DNA from: Terriglobus roseus
GTDB lineage: Bacteria > Acidobacteriota > Terriglobia > Terriglobales > Acidobacteriaceae
Length of the DNA: 64,000 nucleotides
NCBI RefSeq assembly: GCF_900105625.1
Contig: NZ_FNSD01000001.1
Coordinates: 1-64,000, forward strand
Reading direction: 5' to 3'
The notes under the pieces were generated by a model. That model saw only the letters and a program-made list of their open reading frames with translations, did not search any database and was not told the origin of the DNA. The position numbers and the translations under genes were made by a program. This document shows, piece by piece, positions 42,543 to 50,742 of this stretch (positions within the stretch are counted from its first letter, which is position 1; every line of letters starts with the position of its first letter).

Positions 42543-43100
42543 CTACGCCTTGTCCTCCGGGAACAGCCGGATATCCGCGACATTACGGTACTTCTCTGCA
42601 TAGTCCATCCCGTAGCCGATGACGAAGCGATTCGGAATGCTGAAGCACACATAGTCGGCTTCGATGGGCACCAGACGACGCTCCGGCTTATCGAGGCATG
42701 TGGCGATCTTGAGCGAGGCAGGCTTGTGCTGGAGCATCAGTTTGCGCAGGTAGCTGAGTGTTAGTCCCGTGTCCAGAATGTCTTCGACGACGATGACATG
42801 CTTGCCTTCAATGGGTACGTCGAGATCCTTGATGAGCTTGACCGCGCCACTGCTGGTCTTGCCCTTGCCGTAGCTGGAGACCGCGACGAAGTCGAAGGTG
42901 TTATCGACCTCAATGGCTCGCGCAAGGTCTGCAAGGAAGATGGCCGCACCCTTGAGTACGCCCACCAGGACGATGCTCTCGCCTTTGTAGTCCTCGCTGA
43001 TCTGCTTGCCGATGGCGAGGACACGTTCGCGTATCTGCTCAACGGAGAAGAGAACTTCGCAGGTGGACGCGGGGACGAAGGGCAGCGTGGGAGTCGGCAT
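42543..43100 (-). CDS. hpt: Hypoxanthine phosphoribosyltransferase
   Basis: Purine salvage: hypoxanthine (or guanine) plus PRPP to nucleotide. PRPP-binding motif HVIVVEDILDTGLTL, GVLKGAAIFLADL loop, and the C-terminal FVIGYGMDYAEKYRN base-binding region. ATG 43100 gives 185 residues, the normal size; a longer upstream in-frame extension is not homologous. A TAGGCT box ends 7 nt before the ATG, with AAGGAG in the gap. Divergent from lgt. Confidence 0.95.
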   Translation of the reverse strand: MPTPTLPFVPASTCEVLFSVEQIRERVLAIGKQISEDYKGESIVLVGVLKGAAIFLADLARAIEVDNTFDFVAVSSYGKGKTSSGAVKLIKDLDVPIEGKHVIVVEDILDTGLTLSYLRKLMLQHKPASLKIATCLDKPERRLVPIEADYVCFSIPNRFVIGYGMDYAEKYRNVADIRLFPEDKA

Positions 43101-43144
43101 GCTCCTTAGCCTATCGCGGACGGTGCCTGCTGCAAAACGACCGG

Positions 43145-43150
43145 TATACT
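43145..43150 (+). promoter_or_regulatory. -10 box of lgt
   Basis: TATACT, 11 nt before the ATG at 43162, with GGAAGGA between. Confidence 0.5.
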
Positions 43151-43161
43151 GGAAGGACGCA

Positions 43162-43998
43162 ATGTTTCCGTATCTGCACCTCGGCTCGCTCTCGCTCGGT
43201 ACCTTCGGCATCCTGATGTGGCTGGCGGCGGTGACCTCGGCTTACGTTCTGCATCGCGCGTTTGTACGGGCAGGTGTCTCGGCGGACGCAATCGTCGTCG
43301 TCTCGACGGTCATGATCGCAGGCGTCGTCGGCGCCAAGCTGTGGCACGAATTGCAGCACCCCATGCAGCTTCGTCTGGCAATGCAGGAAGTGGTTTTGCC
43401 CGGCTGGTCGAAGCCGCTTGAGGTCGCCACGCGTTTCTTCCACTGGTTTCAGGCTGGGTTCGCGTGGTTCGGAGGCTTGCTCTTCGGCATCGGCGCACTC
43501 ATGTGGCAGGGACGCACGCACAAGATCGGTGCGGTTCGCATGCTGGATCTTGCTGCCCCTGCTGCCGCTATCGGTTATGGCGTGGGACGCATCGGCTGCC
43601 TGACCTCGGGAGACGGAGATTATGGCCTCGCGACAACGTTGCCGTGGGGCATTCACATTCACGACGACGCGCTCGATCCGCCGCAGCCCAACCCTCCAGG
43701 CCTGCTGGTGCAACCAACGCCTATCTACGAGCTGCTGTTTTCCCTGGCACTCGGCTGGTACCTTTGGGTGCGTGGTCGCAAGGGAGATCTACCCATCGGT
43801 CAACTCACGGGTGAGTACCTGGTGCTGAGTGGTGTTGGTCGTTTCCTGGTCGAACTGGTGCGCCGCAACGAACGTCTCTACCTGGGTATGAGCAATGCGC
43901 AGGTGGCTTCGCTGGGCACCGTCCTGGTAGGTGCGCTCATCATCGCCATCTCACGCAGCCGCCGGGAACACCCCGCTGTGGTCGAGCAGACTGCCTAA
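43162..43998 (+). CDS. lgt: Prolipoprotein diacylglyceryl transferase
   Basis: Inner-membrane enzyme that moves diacylglycerol to the lipobox Cys of prolipoproteins. 278 residues with about seven transmembrane helices. Signature AIGYGVGRIGCLTSGDGDYG, WFGGLLFGI loop, and PTPIYELLFSLALGWYLW near the C-terminus. It belongs to the group in which the HGG loop reads FGG. With lspA (50182) the window encodes two of the lipoprotein maturation steps. Its stop overlaps the end of the convergent SprT-like gene. Confidence 0.93.
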   Translation: MFPYLHLGSLSLGTFGILMWLAAVTSAYVLHRAFVRAGVSADAIVVVSTVMIAGVVGAKLWHELQHPMQLRLAMQEVVLPGWSKPLEVATRFFHWFQAGFAWFGGLLFGIGALMWQGRTHKIGAVRMLDLAAPAAAIGYGVGRIGCLTSGDGDYGLATTLPWGIHIHDDALDPPQPNPPGLLVQPTPIYELLFSLALGWYLWVRGRKGDLPIGQLTGEYLVLSGVGRFLVELVRRNERLYLGMSNAQVASLGTVLVGALIIAISRSRREHPAVVEQTA

Positions 43999-44687
43999 AG
44001 CTTTCGCAGAAAAGCCTTTGCCTCTTCAAACTCCGGAAAGAGCTTCTCCTCGGCCTGAAACTCGCGCGAGTGGATGCAGCGGCGACCGGTGCGGGCCCGT
44101 ACTACCGGGTGCTTCAGGTGCAGCATCTCGTGGTACATCAGGTACTCGATGGCGAAGCGTGGAACGTGTGCCGCGTCAAAGACACGGCTGACCACTATCG
44201 TGTTGTGCGCGGCGTCGTAGTGCCCCAGCATCCGGCGGGCGTGGTGGCCGCTCCAGGTGAGAATCGGCCGCCCAAGCAGACCGTGGAAGAAGCGGCGATT
44301 GACCGCTTCAAAGACCTCATCCAGATCGTAGAAGTGGCCGATGGCGGTGTGAATCTGCTTCCGGCCGCGCGTCTGGCGAGTCTGCTCCGCCTGCCGGCTG
44401 ACCGCTTCGGACGAGGTGTAGCGGCGGTAACGATCGGAGTGTGAGGCGGCGATCGGTTTGCGATAGAGCTTCGCAATCAGGATGTGAGCGATAGCCTCCA
44501 GAACGGACTGCGGAGCGGACTGCAGCAGGTCAGACAGGCTTACCAGCAGTTTTCCTTCACGCAGACGGATGGTCGTGTTGAGCGAGACGAAACGCCGGAA
44601 GCGGATGTCGAATGGCGGCATGGGCGCGCGCGGCCGCAGGTCGCGATAGGCAATTTCAAAGGTTCGCTGCAGTTCCGGGGAGCTCAC
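43995..44687 (-). CDS. SprT-like zinc metalloprotease domain protein
   Basis: A 230-residue protein with the zinc-binding HEMLH in FAIEYLMYHEMLHLKHPV and the SprT-type centre (HFYDLDEVFEAVNRRFF; RPILTWSGHHARRMLGHYD). The third zinc ligand is probably the His of CIHSREF. A TAAACT box (44700-44695) ends 7 nt before the GTG start at 44687. Cytoplasmic; substrate unknown. Confidence 0.88.
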   Translation of the reverse strand: MSSPELQRTFEIAYRDLRPRAPMPPFDIRFRRFVSLNTTIRLREGKLLVSLSDLLQSAPQSVLEAIAHILIAKLYRKPIAASHSDRYRRYTSSEAVSRQAEQTRQTRGRKQIHTAIGHFYDLDEVFEAVNRRFFHGLLGRPILTWSGHHARRMLGHYDAAHNTIVVSRVFDAAHVPRFAIEYLMYHEMLHLKHPVVRARTGRRCIHSREFQAEEKLFPEFEEAKAFLRKL

Positions 44688-44694
44688 TGCCCAT

Positions 44695-44700
44695 AGTTTA
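44695..44700 (-). promoter_or_regulatory. -10 box, predicted leaderless start for the SprT-like gene
   Basis: TAAACT on the minus strand, 7 nt before the GTG at 44687. Confidence 0.4.
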
Positions 44701-44709
44701 CGGCCCGCA

Positions 44710-45252
44710 CTACTCGTTGGGAATCAGGCCGACTCCACCTGGGTTCGCAGTCTTGCTGGGAGGATGCGCCTTAAAGTAAGCGACCTGCGCGGGCAACATC
44801 TCCGTCGCCTGTGCCTTCACATCCGCGACTGCCTCCAGCGCCAGTCTGCGGACGATGTTGTAACTGTCATCGTCGGGCGGCTGTTTCAGTACGCTTTCCC
44901 AACGCATGGTAGCGTCGATCAGCTTCGGCAACGGCTTGCGCAGGTCGCGATGTGCACCGTCGTACTCTTCCAGGTTGTCTTCGAATTCATCGACCAGTCC
45001 CGCGATCTCATCCATGCTTTCGCGAAGATCATCGCGTCGGCCCTGCGCGCGTTTGTCCCCAAGGATGGCCTGAATACGCTTGATGCGTGTCTCGATAATC
45101 CCCTGGTAGACGGCGACGCGAGCCGCCGGATCGGCCGCAGCGTCGCGCACATCCTCTTCTTCCTTCTCAGACAGGGCGGTGGAATGCCGCTGCGCAGCAG
45201 CGTGGGACAGGCAGAGGCAAACCGAAAGAATGAGGCAGGGAAGGCGGCGCAC
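44710..45252 (-). CDS. Secreted hypothetical protein
   Basis: A 180-residue protein with an N-terminal signal peptide (CLILSVCLCLSHAAAQ) and a charged helical body (EKEEEDVRDAAADPAARVAVY; RESMDEIAGLVDEFEDNLEEY). No family recognised. It follows a second secreted helical protein by 18 nt; both probably act in the periplasm and may form a complex. The C-terminus is Gly/Pro-rich. Confidence 0.8.
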   Translation of the reverse strand: MRRLPCLILSVCLCLSHAAAQRHSTALSEKEEEDVRDAAADPAARVAVYQGIIETRIKRIQAILGDKRAQGRRDDLRESMDEIAGLVDEFEDNLEEYDGAHRDLRKPLPKLIDATMRWESVLKQPPDDDSYNIVRRLALEAVADVKAQATEMLPAQVAYFKAHPPSKTANPGGVGLIPNE

Positions 45253-45270
45253 GGTTGTTTTACCTGACGG

Positions 45271-45777
45271 CTATTTCGCGAAGACCGCGCTTAAAAGAGC
45301 AGTCTGTGCCTGGTCCAAGCGCTTCAGAGCGTTTTGCACCATGGGTTTCATGTCTCCAGAGGCGCTGCGCACCAGGTCCGTCAGCCGGCGATTGGTCGTG
45401 TGCAACAGCATCTCCGTCTTCTTCAGTCCCTTGCTGTCGCGTTGCAGACCGCTTTCCAGCTGCGCGGTGCAGGCCTCAAACTGGTGCAGAGTGATTTCCG
45501 CTTTCTCTTCCTCGCCTTCGGTAATCTCTTTGGTCACGAGCAGGCTTATCTTGTCGGCCAGGTCTGCGTACATCTGCACCTGCTCGCGCGGGGACGCCTG
45601 CTGCGCGCGCAATTGCAGCGACGCGATCATCGCAGAGTCGACCAGACCGACGTTGTCCGCGGCTCGCGCAGTCATGGGCAGCGCCATCATGGCGCCACAG
45701 CACGCGGCGGTGCGCAGATGCGCGGGAAGGTTATGGGGTAGACGAAGAAGCCGATGCGACAGAACAGGAACCTGCAT
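45271..45777 (-). CDS. Secreted helical hypothetical protein
   Basis: A 168-residue protein with a long N-terminal export signal (PAHLRTAACCGAMMALPMTARAA; a later ATG within it is possible) followed by helices with heptad character (QMYADLADKISLLVTKEITEG; EMLLHTTNRRLTDLVRSA). Unknown family. Co-transcribed with 44710-45252. The upstream gap of 60 nt to the TPR gene contains only a short TCCCCG-GAA-CGGGGA hairpin. Confidence 0.78.
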   Translation of the reverse strand: MQVPVLSHRLLRLPHNLPAHLRTAACCGAMMALPMTARAADNVGLVDSAMIASLQLRAQQASPREQVQMYADLADKISLLVTKEITEGEEEKAEITLHQFEACTAQLESGLQRDSKGLKKTEMLLHTTNRRLTDLVRSASGDMKPMVQNALKRLDQAQTALLSAVFAK

Positions 45778-45837
45778 TGCACACCTCCCCGGAACGGGGA
45801 TCTGGAACCGTGGCTTACATGGTTTGGCGGTGTAACT

Positions 45838-47172
45838 TTACCTCGCCCGATCAAGAATCTGCAGCCGTTGTTTCGCCTGCCACTCTTGGTCAGGAAGGCT
45901 ACCACCAGACTGTTGCAAAAACAAGTGGTATTGCTCCTGGGCTGCTTTGGTGTGGTGCAGGGCGTCGTGCGCCGACGCAGCAAGGAAGACGTACGCCGCC
46001 TGGGAGGGCAGCACCGCGTTGCGCGTCGCCAAAGCTGCCAGTACGGTTTCGTAGTCCTTGTTTGAGGACGCGGCAAATGCCAGCTCGCCAGCTGCCTGGG
46101 CCATTGCCTCCCGGTTTGGGAAGCGGTCAGGATGAGCGAGCGCCCTCTGCAGCAGGGGCTCAGCTTCTGGCGAACGCCTCAGCCGGATCAGTGCGTCCGA
46201 CGCTCCGGAAAGAAGTGTGACATCGTCTGGATCTGACTTCAGCAGACTTTCGTACAGGGTATAAGCTTTGTCTGGCTCGCCGGCCGTAGTGAACGCTCGA
46301 GCCAGCAACTGCGCGATGGCTGCGTTGCCAGGTTCCGCGGAGTGCAGCTGTGTCAGGGATGGCAGCGCCGCTTCTGTCTGCCCGTTCAGCAACTGCTCGG
46401 AGGCCAGTTCCGCAAGCAGCACGTGGTTCTGAGGATGACTCTGGAGCGCGGCCTTCAGCACTGTCTCGGCTACGACAGGCTGCTTGCGTCGGCTGAGAAC
46501 ACGTGCGTAACCCACGGCGACATCAATATCTGCAGGATTGAGTTCCGATGCGTGTGCGTAGGCTTTTTCAGTCGCAGCGTCGTTGTGTTGCGACTCCGCG
46601 AGCTCTGCCGCCATCGCGGCGTCATCCGGTGTTTCAGGGGAGAGCTTCAGCGCTTCCACCAGGTCGGGAATAGCCTGCGCGGGGTCGCTGAAGTGAATCT
46701 GTGCGAGGGCGCGGTATGCCCGGGCTTGTAGTTCCTTGTCCGCCCCGGGAATCTGGGTCGCTGCCGTCAGCTGCTCTTCCGCATCCTTCACATTGCCGGT
46801 GCGGGCAAGCAGCAGTCCCAATGAGACGCGGGCAGGAACATCCTCCGGTTTCAGGCTGACGGCATTGCGATATGCCGCTGCTGCCTCTTTGTCGTTGTTC
46901 AGGGCGTCCTGCGCAAACGCCAGATCGTAGAAAACGCGCTCATTTTTTTGCGTCGGCTTTGCGAGTGGTCTCAGCAGTGCGACAGCGTCTGCATACTTGC
47001 CCGCACCGATACTCTCTTCCGCGGCCTGCACTGCGGCACTCTCAGCAGTCGGCGCTACTGGCTGTTTACTGTCGGGCACGGGCGAGGTTGTGCCCGGCGG
47101 CATCTGTATCTGGGCGTGTGCCGTTGCGGCGACGATGAACGCGAGAGCGAGACTTAGCTTCACAGTGCTCAC
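45838..47172 (-). CDS. Secreted TPR-repeat protein
   Basis: About 444 residues with a signal peptide (VKLSLALAFIVAATAHAQ) and nine or more TPR-like repeats (AAAAYRNAVSLKPEDVPARVSLGLLLARTG; EKAYAHASELNPADIDVAVGYARVLSR; AYTLYESLLKSDPDDVTLLSGASDAL). GTG 47172 is chosen because it overlaps the uvrA stop (GTGA) and precedes the signal peptide; GTG 47163 is an alternative. Possibly a periplasmic scaffold. Last gene of the ileS-lspA-uvrA run. Confidence 0.88.
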   Translation of the reverse strand: MSTVKLSLALAFIVAATAHAQIQMPPGTTSPVPDSKQPVAPTAESAAVQAAEESIGAGKYADAVALLRPLAKPTQKNERVFYDLAFAQDALNNDKEAAAAYRNAVSLKPEDVPARVSLGLLLARTGNVKDAEEQLTAATQIPGADKELQARAYRALAQIHFSDPAQAIPDLVEALKLSPETPDDAAMAAELAESQHNDAATEKAYAHASELNPADIDVAVGYARVLSRRKQPVVAETVLKAALQSHPQNHVLLAELASEQLLNGQTEAALPSLTQLHSAEPGNAAIAQLLARAFTTAGEPDKAYTLYESLLKSDPDDVTLLSGASDALIRLRRSPEAEPLLQRALAHPDRFPNREAMAQAAGELAFAASSNKDYETVLAALATRNAVLPSQAAYVFLAASAHDALHHTKAAQEQYHLFLQQSGGSLPDQEWQAKQRLQILDRAR

Positions 47173-50100
47173 TCGAGTACCGGAGCAAGCCACTGGCCGG
47201 TGTACGAGCCCGGGACCTTTGCGATCTCTTCCGGCGTACCCACGGCGACGACCTGCCCACCCGCTGCGCCACCCTCGGGTCCCATGTCGATGACCCAGTC
47301 GGCGCACTTGATGATGTCCATGTTGTGCTCGATGACGAGGAGGGAACCGCCGCCTTCGATGAGTTTGCGGAAGGCCTGCAGCAGCGTTGCGACGTCGGCG
47401 AAGTGCAGGCCGGTCGTGGGTTCATCAAGGATGTAAAGGACACGGCTGGCGGCCTTCTTGGTCTCGCCGCCGCGCGTGCCGGTGCGGATGTTCGCGAGGT
47501 GCGACGCCAGCTTGACGCGCTGCGCTTCGCCGCCGCTGAGTGTCGTTGCGGACTGGCCGAGGCGCACGTAGCCAAGACCGACTTCGTCGAGCACCTGCAG
47601 GCGCTCGACGATCTTCGGGTTGCCGGCGAAGTAGTGGACGGCATCCTTCACCGTCATGTTCAGGACGTCGTGGATGTTCTTGTTCTTGTACTTCACATCG
47701 AGGATGCCGGGCTTGTAGCGCGAGCCGCCGCACTCCTCGCAGGGCAGTTCGATGTCGGCGAGGAACTGCATCTCGACCGTGACGGTGCCGTCGCCTTCGC
47801 AGGTATCGCAGCGGCCGCCGGGTACGTTGAAGCTGAAGCTGCCGCCCGTGTAGTTCTTGCGGCGCGAGTCCGGTTGCGCTGCGAAGAGCTCGCGGATGGC
47901 GTCGAAAGCCTTGATGTACGTGACGGGATTCGAGCGTGGTGTGCGGCCGATAGGGGACTGGTCGACGAGCACGACTTCGCGCAGGAAGTGTGTGCCGGTC
48001 AGTTCGCGATAGAGCTGCGTGACATCGCCGCTGGCGCCTTCGACTCCGAGTGCATGCTGCAGCGCGCGATGGAGTACCTGGTGCACGATGGTGCTCTTGC
48101 CACTGCCGCTGACGCCGGTGACGACGGTTAACATGCCTAACGGAATCTCAAGGTCGACGCCACGCAGGTTGTGAATGCGCGCGCCCTTCAGCTTCAGGAG
48201 CTCGCGGGTTGGTTCGCGCCGTTCCTGCGGCACGGGGATGCGTGTGCGACCCGAGAGGTACTTGCCGGTGATGGACTTGGGATCGTTCTTGACCTGTTCC
48301 ACTGTGCCGATGGCAAGCAATTCGCCGCCGAGTTCACCGGCGCCGGGACCGAGATCAACCAGGCGATCCGCCGCGAGGATCACGTCTGGATCATGCTCGA
48401 CGACGAGCACGGTGTTCCCGAGATCACGCAACTCATGCATGATCTTGATCAGCTTTGCGGTGTCGCGGGAGTGCAGGCCGATGGATGGCTCGTCGAGGAC
48501 ATAGAGCGCGCCGACGAGTCGTGAGCCCAGTGACGAGGCGAGCTGGATACGCTGTGATTCGCCGCCACTGAGTGTGGAGGAGAGGCGGTCGAGTGTGAGG
48601 TACTCCAGGCCAACCTGTTCGAGGAAGCCGATGCGCTGGCGTACCTCTTCGAGGATCTTGCCGGCGATCTCTGTCTGCGCGGGTGAGAGCTCCAGACCTT
48701 CAAAGAAGATGCGTGCGCCGGTGATGGTGAGCGCAGCGGCCTCGCAGATGTTCTTGTCGTTCAGCAGCACGGCGCGGGCTTCCGCGCGTAGACGCTGGCC
48801 GCGGCAGTCCGGGCACGGGGCGTAGCCGCGGTACTTCGAGAGGAAGACGCGGACGTGCAGTTTGTACTTCTTCGAGTCGAGCGAACGGAAGAAGCCGCGG
48901 ATGCCGATGAAGCCACTGCCTCCGTCCCAGATGGCGTTCTGCTGTGCGGGCGTCAGGTCGTACCAAGCGGTCTTCGTGGGGATGCTGCTCGCAGTAGCGA
49001 AGCGCTTCATCATGCCGTGGAACTCGCGGTACTTGGGCTTGGTCCATGGATCGATGGCGCCGTCGTCCAGCGACTTTCCCTTGTCCGGGATGATGAGGTC
49101 TGGATCGAAGTCGATGGTGTTGCCGAAGCCCTGGCAGCGCGGGCAGGCGCCAAAGGGATTGTTGAAGCTGAAGAGGCGCGGCTCCGGATCGCGGTAGGCG
49201 CGGTGGCAGTTGGTGCACTCGAAGGCGGAGGAGAAGCGGATGCGCTGCGGCTCGGAGCCGTCGCGAGGCGCGGTAAGGAAGACGATCTCGCCGCTTTCGC
49301 GATAACCGGTTTCGATGGCGTCGACGATGCGTGCGCGTACTTCCGCACTGACGGCGAGGCGGTCGGCAAGGACGTAGATCGGTTCGGAGAAGTTCAGCTC
49401 CAGCAGCGATTCCGGCGTGGAGAACTCAACGATGTTGCCGTTCTGGAAGAGGCGGTTGTAGCCACGACGCCGAAGTTCCACCAGGCGCTCGCGCATCGGG
49501 TCCGAAGGGTCGCTGACGGGCGCGGCTTCGACTGCCTTGACTTTCCTTGTGGAGAGCTTCTTCGGCTTGGCCGCAGGCTTCGCGGGTGCTTCTTCCACGG
49601 GCAGGGCGAAGTCCTGCATGGGCTCCAGCACGATGGGCCGGCGCTCGATAGGGAAGAGCGCGAAGAGGCGTGTGTCATCGCCGAGTGCGAGGATGCTGGC
49701 GGCGATCTCATCGACGGTGTCGCGCTTGACGATGCCGCCGCAGTGCAGGCAGGTGACGGTACCGCAGCGTGCGTACAGCAGCCGCATGTAGTCGTAAATT
49801 TCGGTGGCTGTGGCGACAGTGGAGCGCGGATTGCGCGTCTGGTTCTTCTGCTTGATCGCGATGGCCGGCGCAAGGCCGTCCATGTGATCGACGTCCGGCT
49901 TCTCGATGCGCTCGAGGAACTGCCGCGCGTAGGCGGAGAGCGATTCGACGTAACGACGTTGGCCCTCCGCGTAGACGGTATCGAAGGCGAGCGAAGACTT
50001 GCCGGAACCCGATACACCGCTGACGACAGTCAGCATGTTGTGCGGGATATCGACGTCGATGCCCTTGAGGTTATGGGTGCGCGCACCGCGGATGACGATG

Positions 50101-50210
50101 TTCTCGTTGGGCGAAACAGTCTTCAGTGCCGCCTTGCTGCTTTGCAACGGAACGTCACTCGGCACCATCACTGCTGCTTTTTCACGCGCCAAGAACATCT
50201 CCGTTCGCAT
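47169..50210 (-). CDS. uvrA: Excinuclease ABC subunit A
   Basis: Damage-recognition ATPase of nucleotide excision repair, 1013 residues (usual about 940). Two ABC modules: VSGVSGSGKSSLAFD with LSGGESQRI and VLDEPSIGLH, and VTGVSGSGKSTIVHQ with LSGGEAQRV and ILDEPTTGLH. Zinc-finger Cys pairs are seen in CTNCHRAY, ACPRCQGFG, CDTCEGDG and CEECGG. Extra length lies in the N-terminus and a Lys/Ala/Pro insert (about 205-235). Start may be ATG 50210 or 50168; the first overlaps lspA by 29 nt. No LexA-type box was seen upstream. Confidence 0.96.
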   Translation of the reverse strand: MRTEMFLAREKAAVMVPSDVPLQSSKAALKTVSPNENIVIRGARTHNLKGIDVDIPHNMLTVVSGVSGSGKSSLAFDTVYAEGQRRYVESLSAYARQFLERIEKPDVDHMDGLAPAIAIKQKNQTRNPRSTVATATEIYDYMRLLYARCGTVTCLHCGGIVKRDTVDEIAASILALGDDTRLFALFPIERRPIVLEPMQDFALPVEEAPAKPAAKPKKLSTRKVKAVEAAPVSDPSDPMRERLVELRRRGYNRLFQNGNIVEFSTPESLLELNFSEPIYVLADRLAVSAEVRARIVDAIETGYRESGEIVFLTAPRDGSEPQRIRFSSAFECTNCHRAYRDPEPRLFSFNNPFGACPRCQGFGNTIDFDPDLIIPDKGKSLDDGAIDPWTKPKYREFHGMMKRFATASSIPTKTAWYDLTPAQQNAIWDGGSGFIGIRGFFRSLDSKKYKLHVRVFLSKYRGYAPCPDCRGQRLRAEARAVLLNDKNICEAAALTITGARIFFEGLELSPAQTEIAGKILEEVRQRIGFLEQVGLEYLTLDRLSSTLSGGESQRIQLASSLGSRLVGALYVLDEPSIGLHSRDTAKLIKIMHELRDLGNTVLVVEHDPDVILAADRLVDLGPGAGELGGELLAIGTVEQVKNDPKSITGKYLSGRTRIPVPQERREPTRELLKLKGARIHNLRGVDLEIPLGMLTVVTGVSGSGKSTIVHQVLHRALQHALGVEGASGDVTQLYRELTGTHFLREVVLVDQSPIGRTPRSNPVTYIKAFDAIRELFAAQPDSRRKNYTGGSFSFNVPGGRCDTCEGDGTVTVEMQFLADIELPCEECGGSRYKPGILDVKYKNKNIHDVLNMTVKDAVHYFAGNPKIVERLQVLDEVGLGYVRLGQSATTLSGGEAQRVKLASHLANIRTGTRGGETKKAASRVLYILDEPTTGLHFADVATLLQAFRKLIEGGGSLLVIEHNMDIIKCADWVIDMGPEGGAAGGQVVAVGTPEEIAKVPGSYTGQWLAPVLE

Positions 50211-50742
50211 CGCCCGTCGATGCGCTTTCCGCAGTCTCGGATGGCCAGATCATCTCGACCAGCAACAAGACTGCGCCGACACTGATCGCTGAGTCTGCCA
50301 CGTTGAAGTCCGGCCAGTGATAGGTGCCGATATGCACCTCAAGAAAATCGATCACGTAGTGAAGCACGGCTCGGTCGTAAAGATTTCCAATCGCACCGCC
50401 GAGGACCAGAGCAAAGCCGACCGATGCCGCCGACCAGTGTTTGCCATAACGCACCAGCATGAACAGCACCGCCAACGCGGCGACCACAGAGAAGATGATC
50501 AGTCCAACGCGGACGGCAAGAGGTGAAGCCGACTCCGCAAACATGGAGAAGGCTGCGCCCGTGTTGAGCACATGGGTGATACGGAAGACATGCGGGATGA
50601 TAACTTTACCGCTGCCCATGGTGATGTGCTTCGCCACCATAATCTTCGAGAGACGATCGAGGATCACCACGACCACGGCGATCAGCAGCAGCCATGGCCG
50701 TGCATCGGAACGGGGCTTCGCTTCGGTATGCAAGTGGCTCAT
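50182..50742 (-). CDS. lspA: Signal peptidase II (lipoprotein signal peptidase)
   Basis: Inner-membrane aspartyl protease that removes lipoprotein signal peptides; 186 residues, four transmembrane helices. Catalytic Asp motifs GNLYDRAVLHYVIDFLEV and FNVADSAISVG; a conserved NTGAAFSMFAE. The C-terminal tail is slightly extended. Its ATG overlaps the ileS stop by 4 nt; the ileS-lspA pairing is common in bacteria. Confidence 0.96.
   Translation of the reverse strand: MSHLHTEAKPRSDARPWLLLIAVVVVILDRLSKIMVAKHITMGSGKVIIPHVFRITHVLNTGAAFSMFAESASPLAVRVGLIIFSVVAALAVLFMLVRYGKHWSAASVGFALVLGGAIGNLYDRAVLHYVIDFLEVHIGTYHWPDFNVADSAISVGAVLLLVEMIWPSETAESASTGDANGDVLGA

Noticed and set aside
45785-45799. Six-pair hairpin TCCCCG-GAA-CGGGGA as terminator
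   Set aside because: No T tract on either strand and genes on both sides are in the same direction.
48855-50285. 476-codon plus-strand frame opposite uvrA
   Set aside because: Antisense of the UvrA ABC modules.
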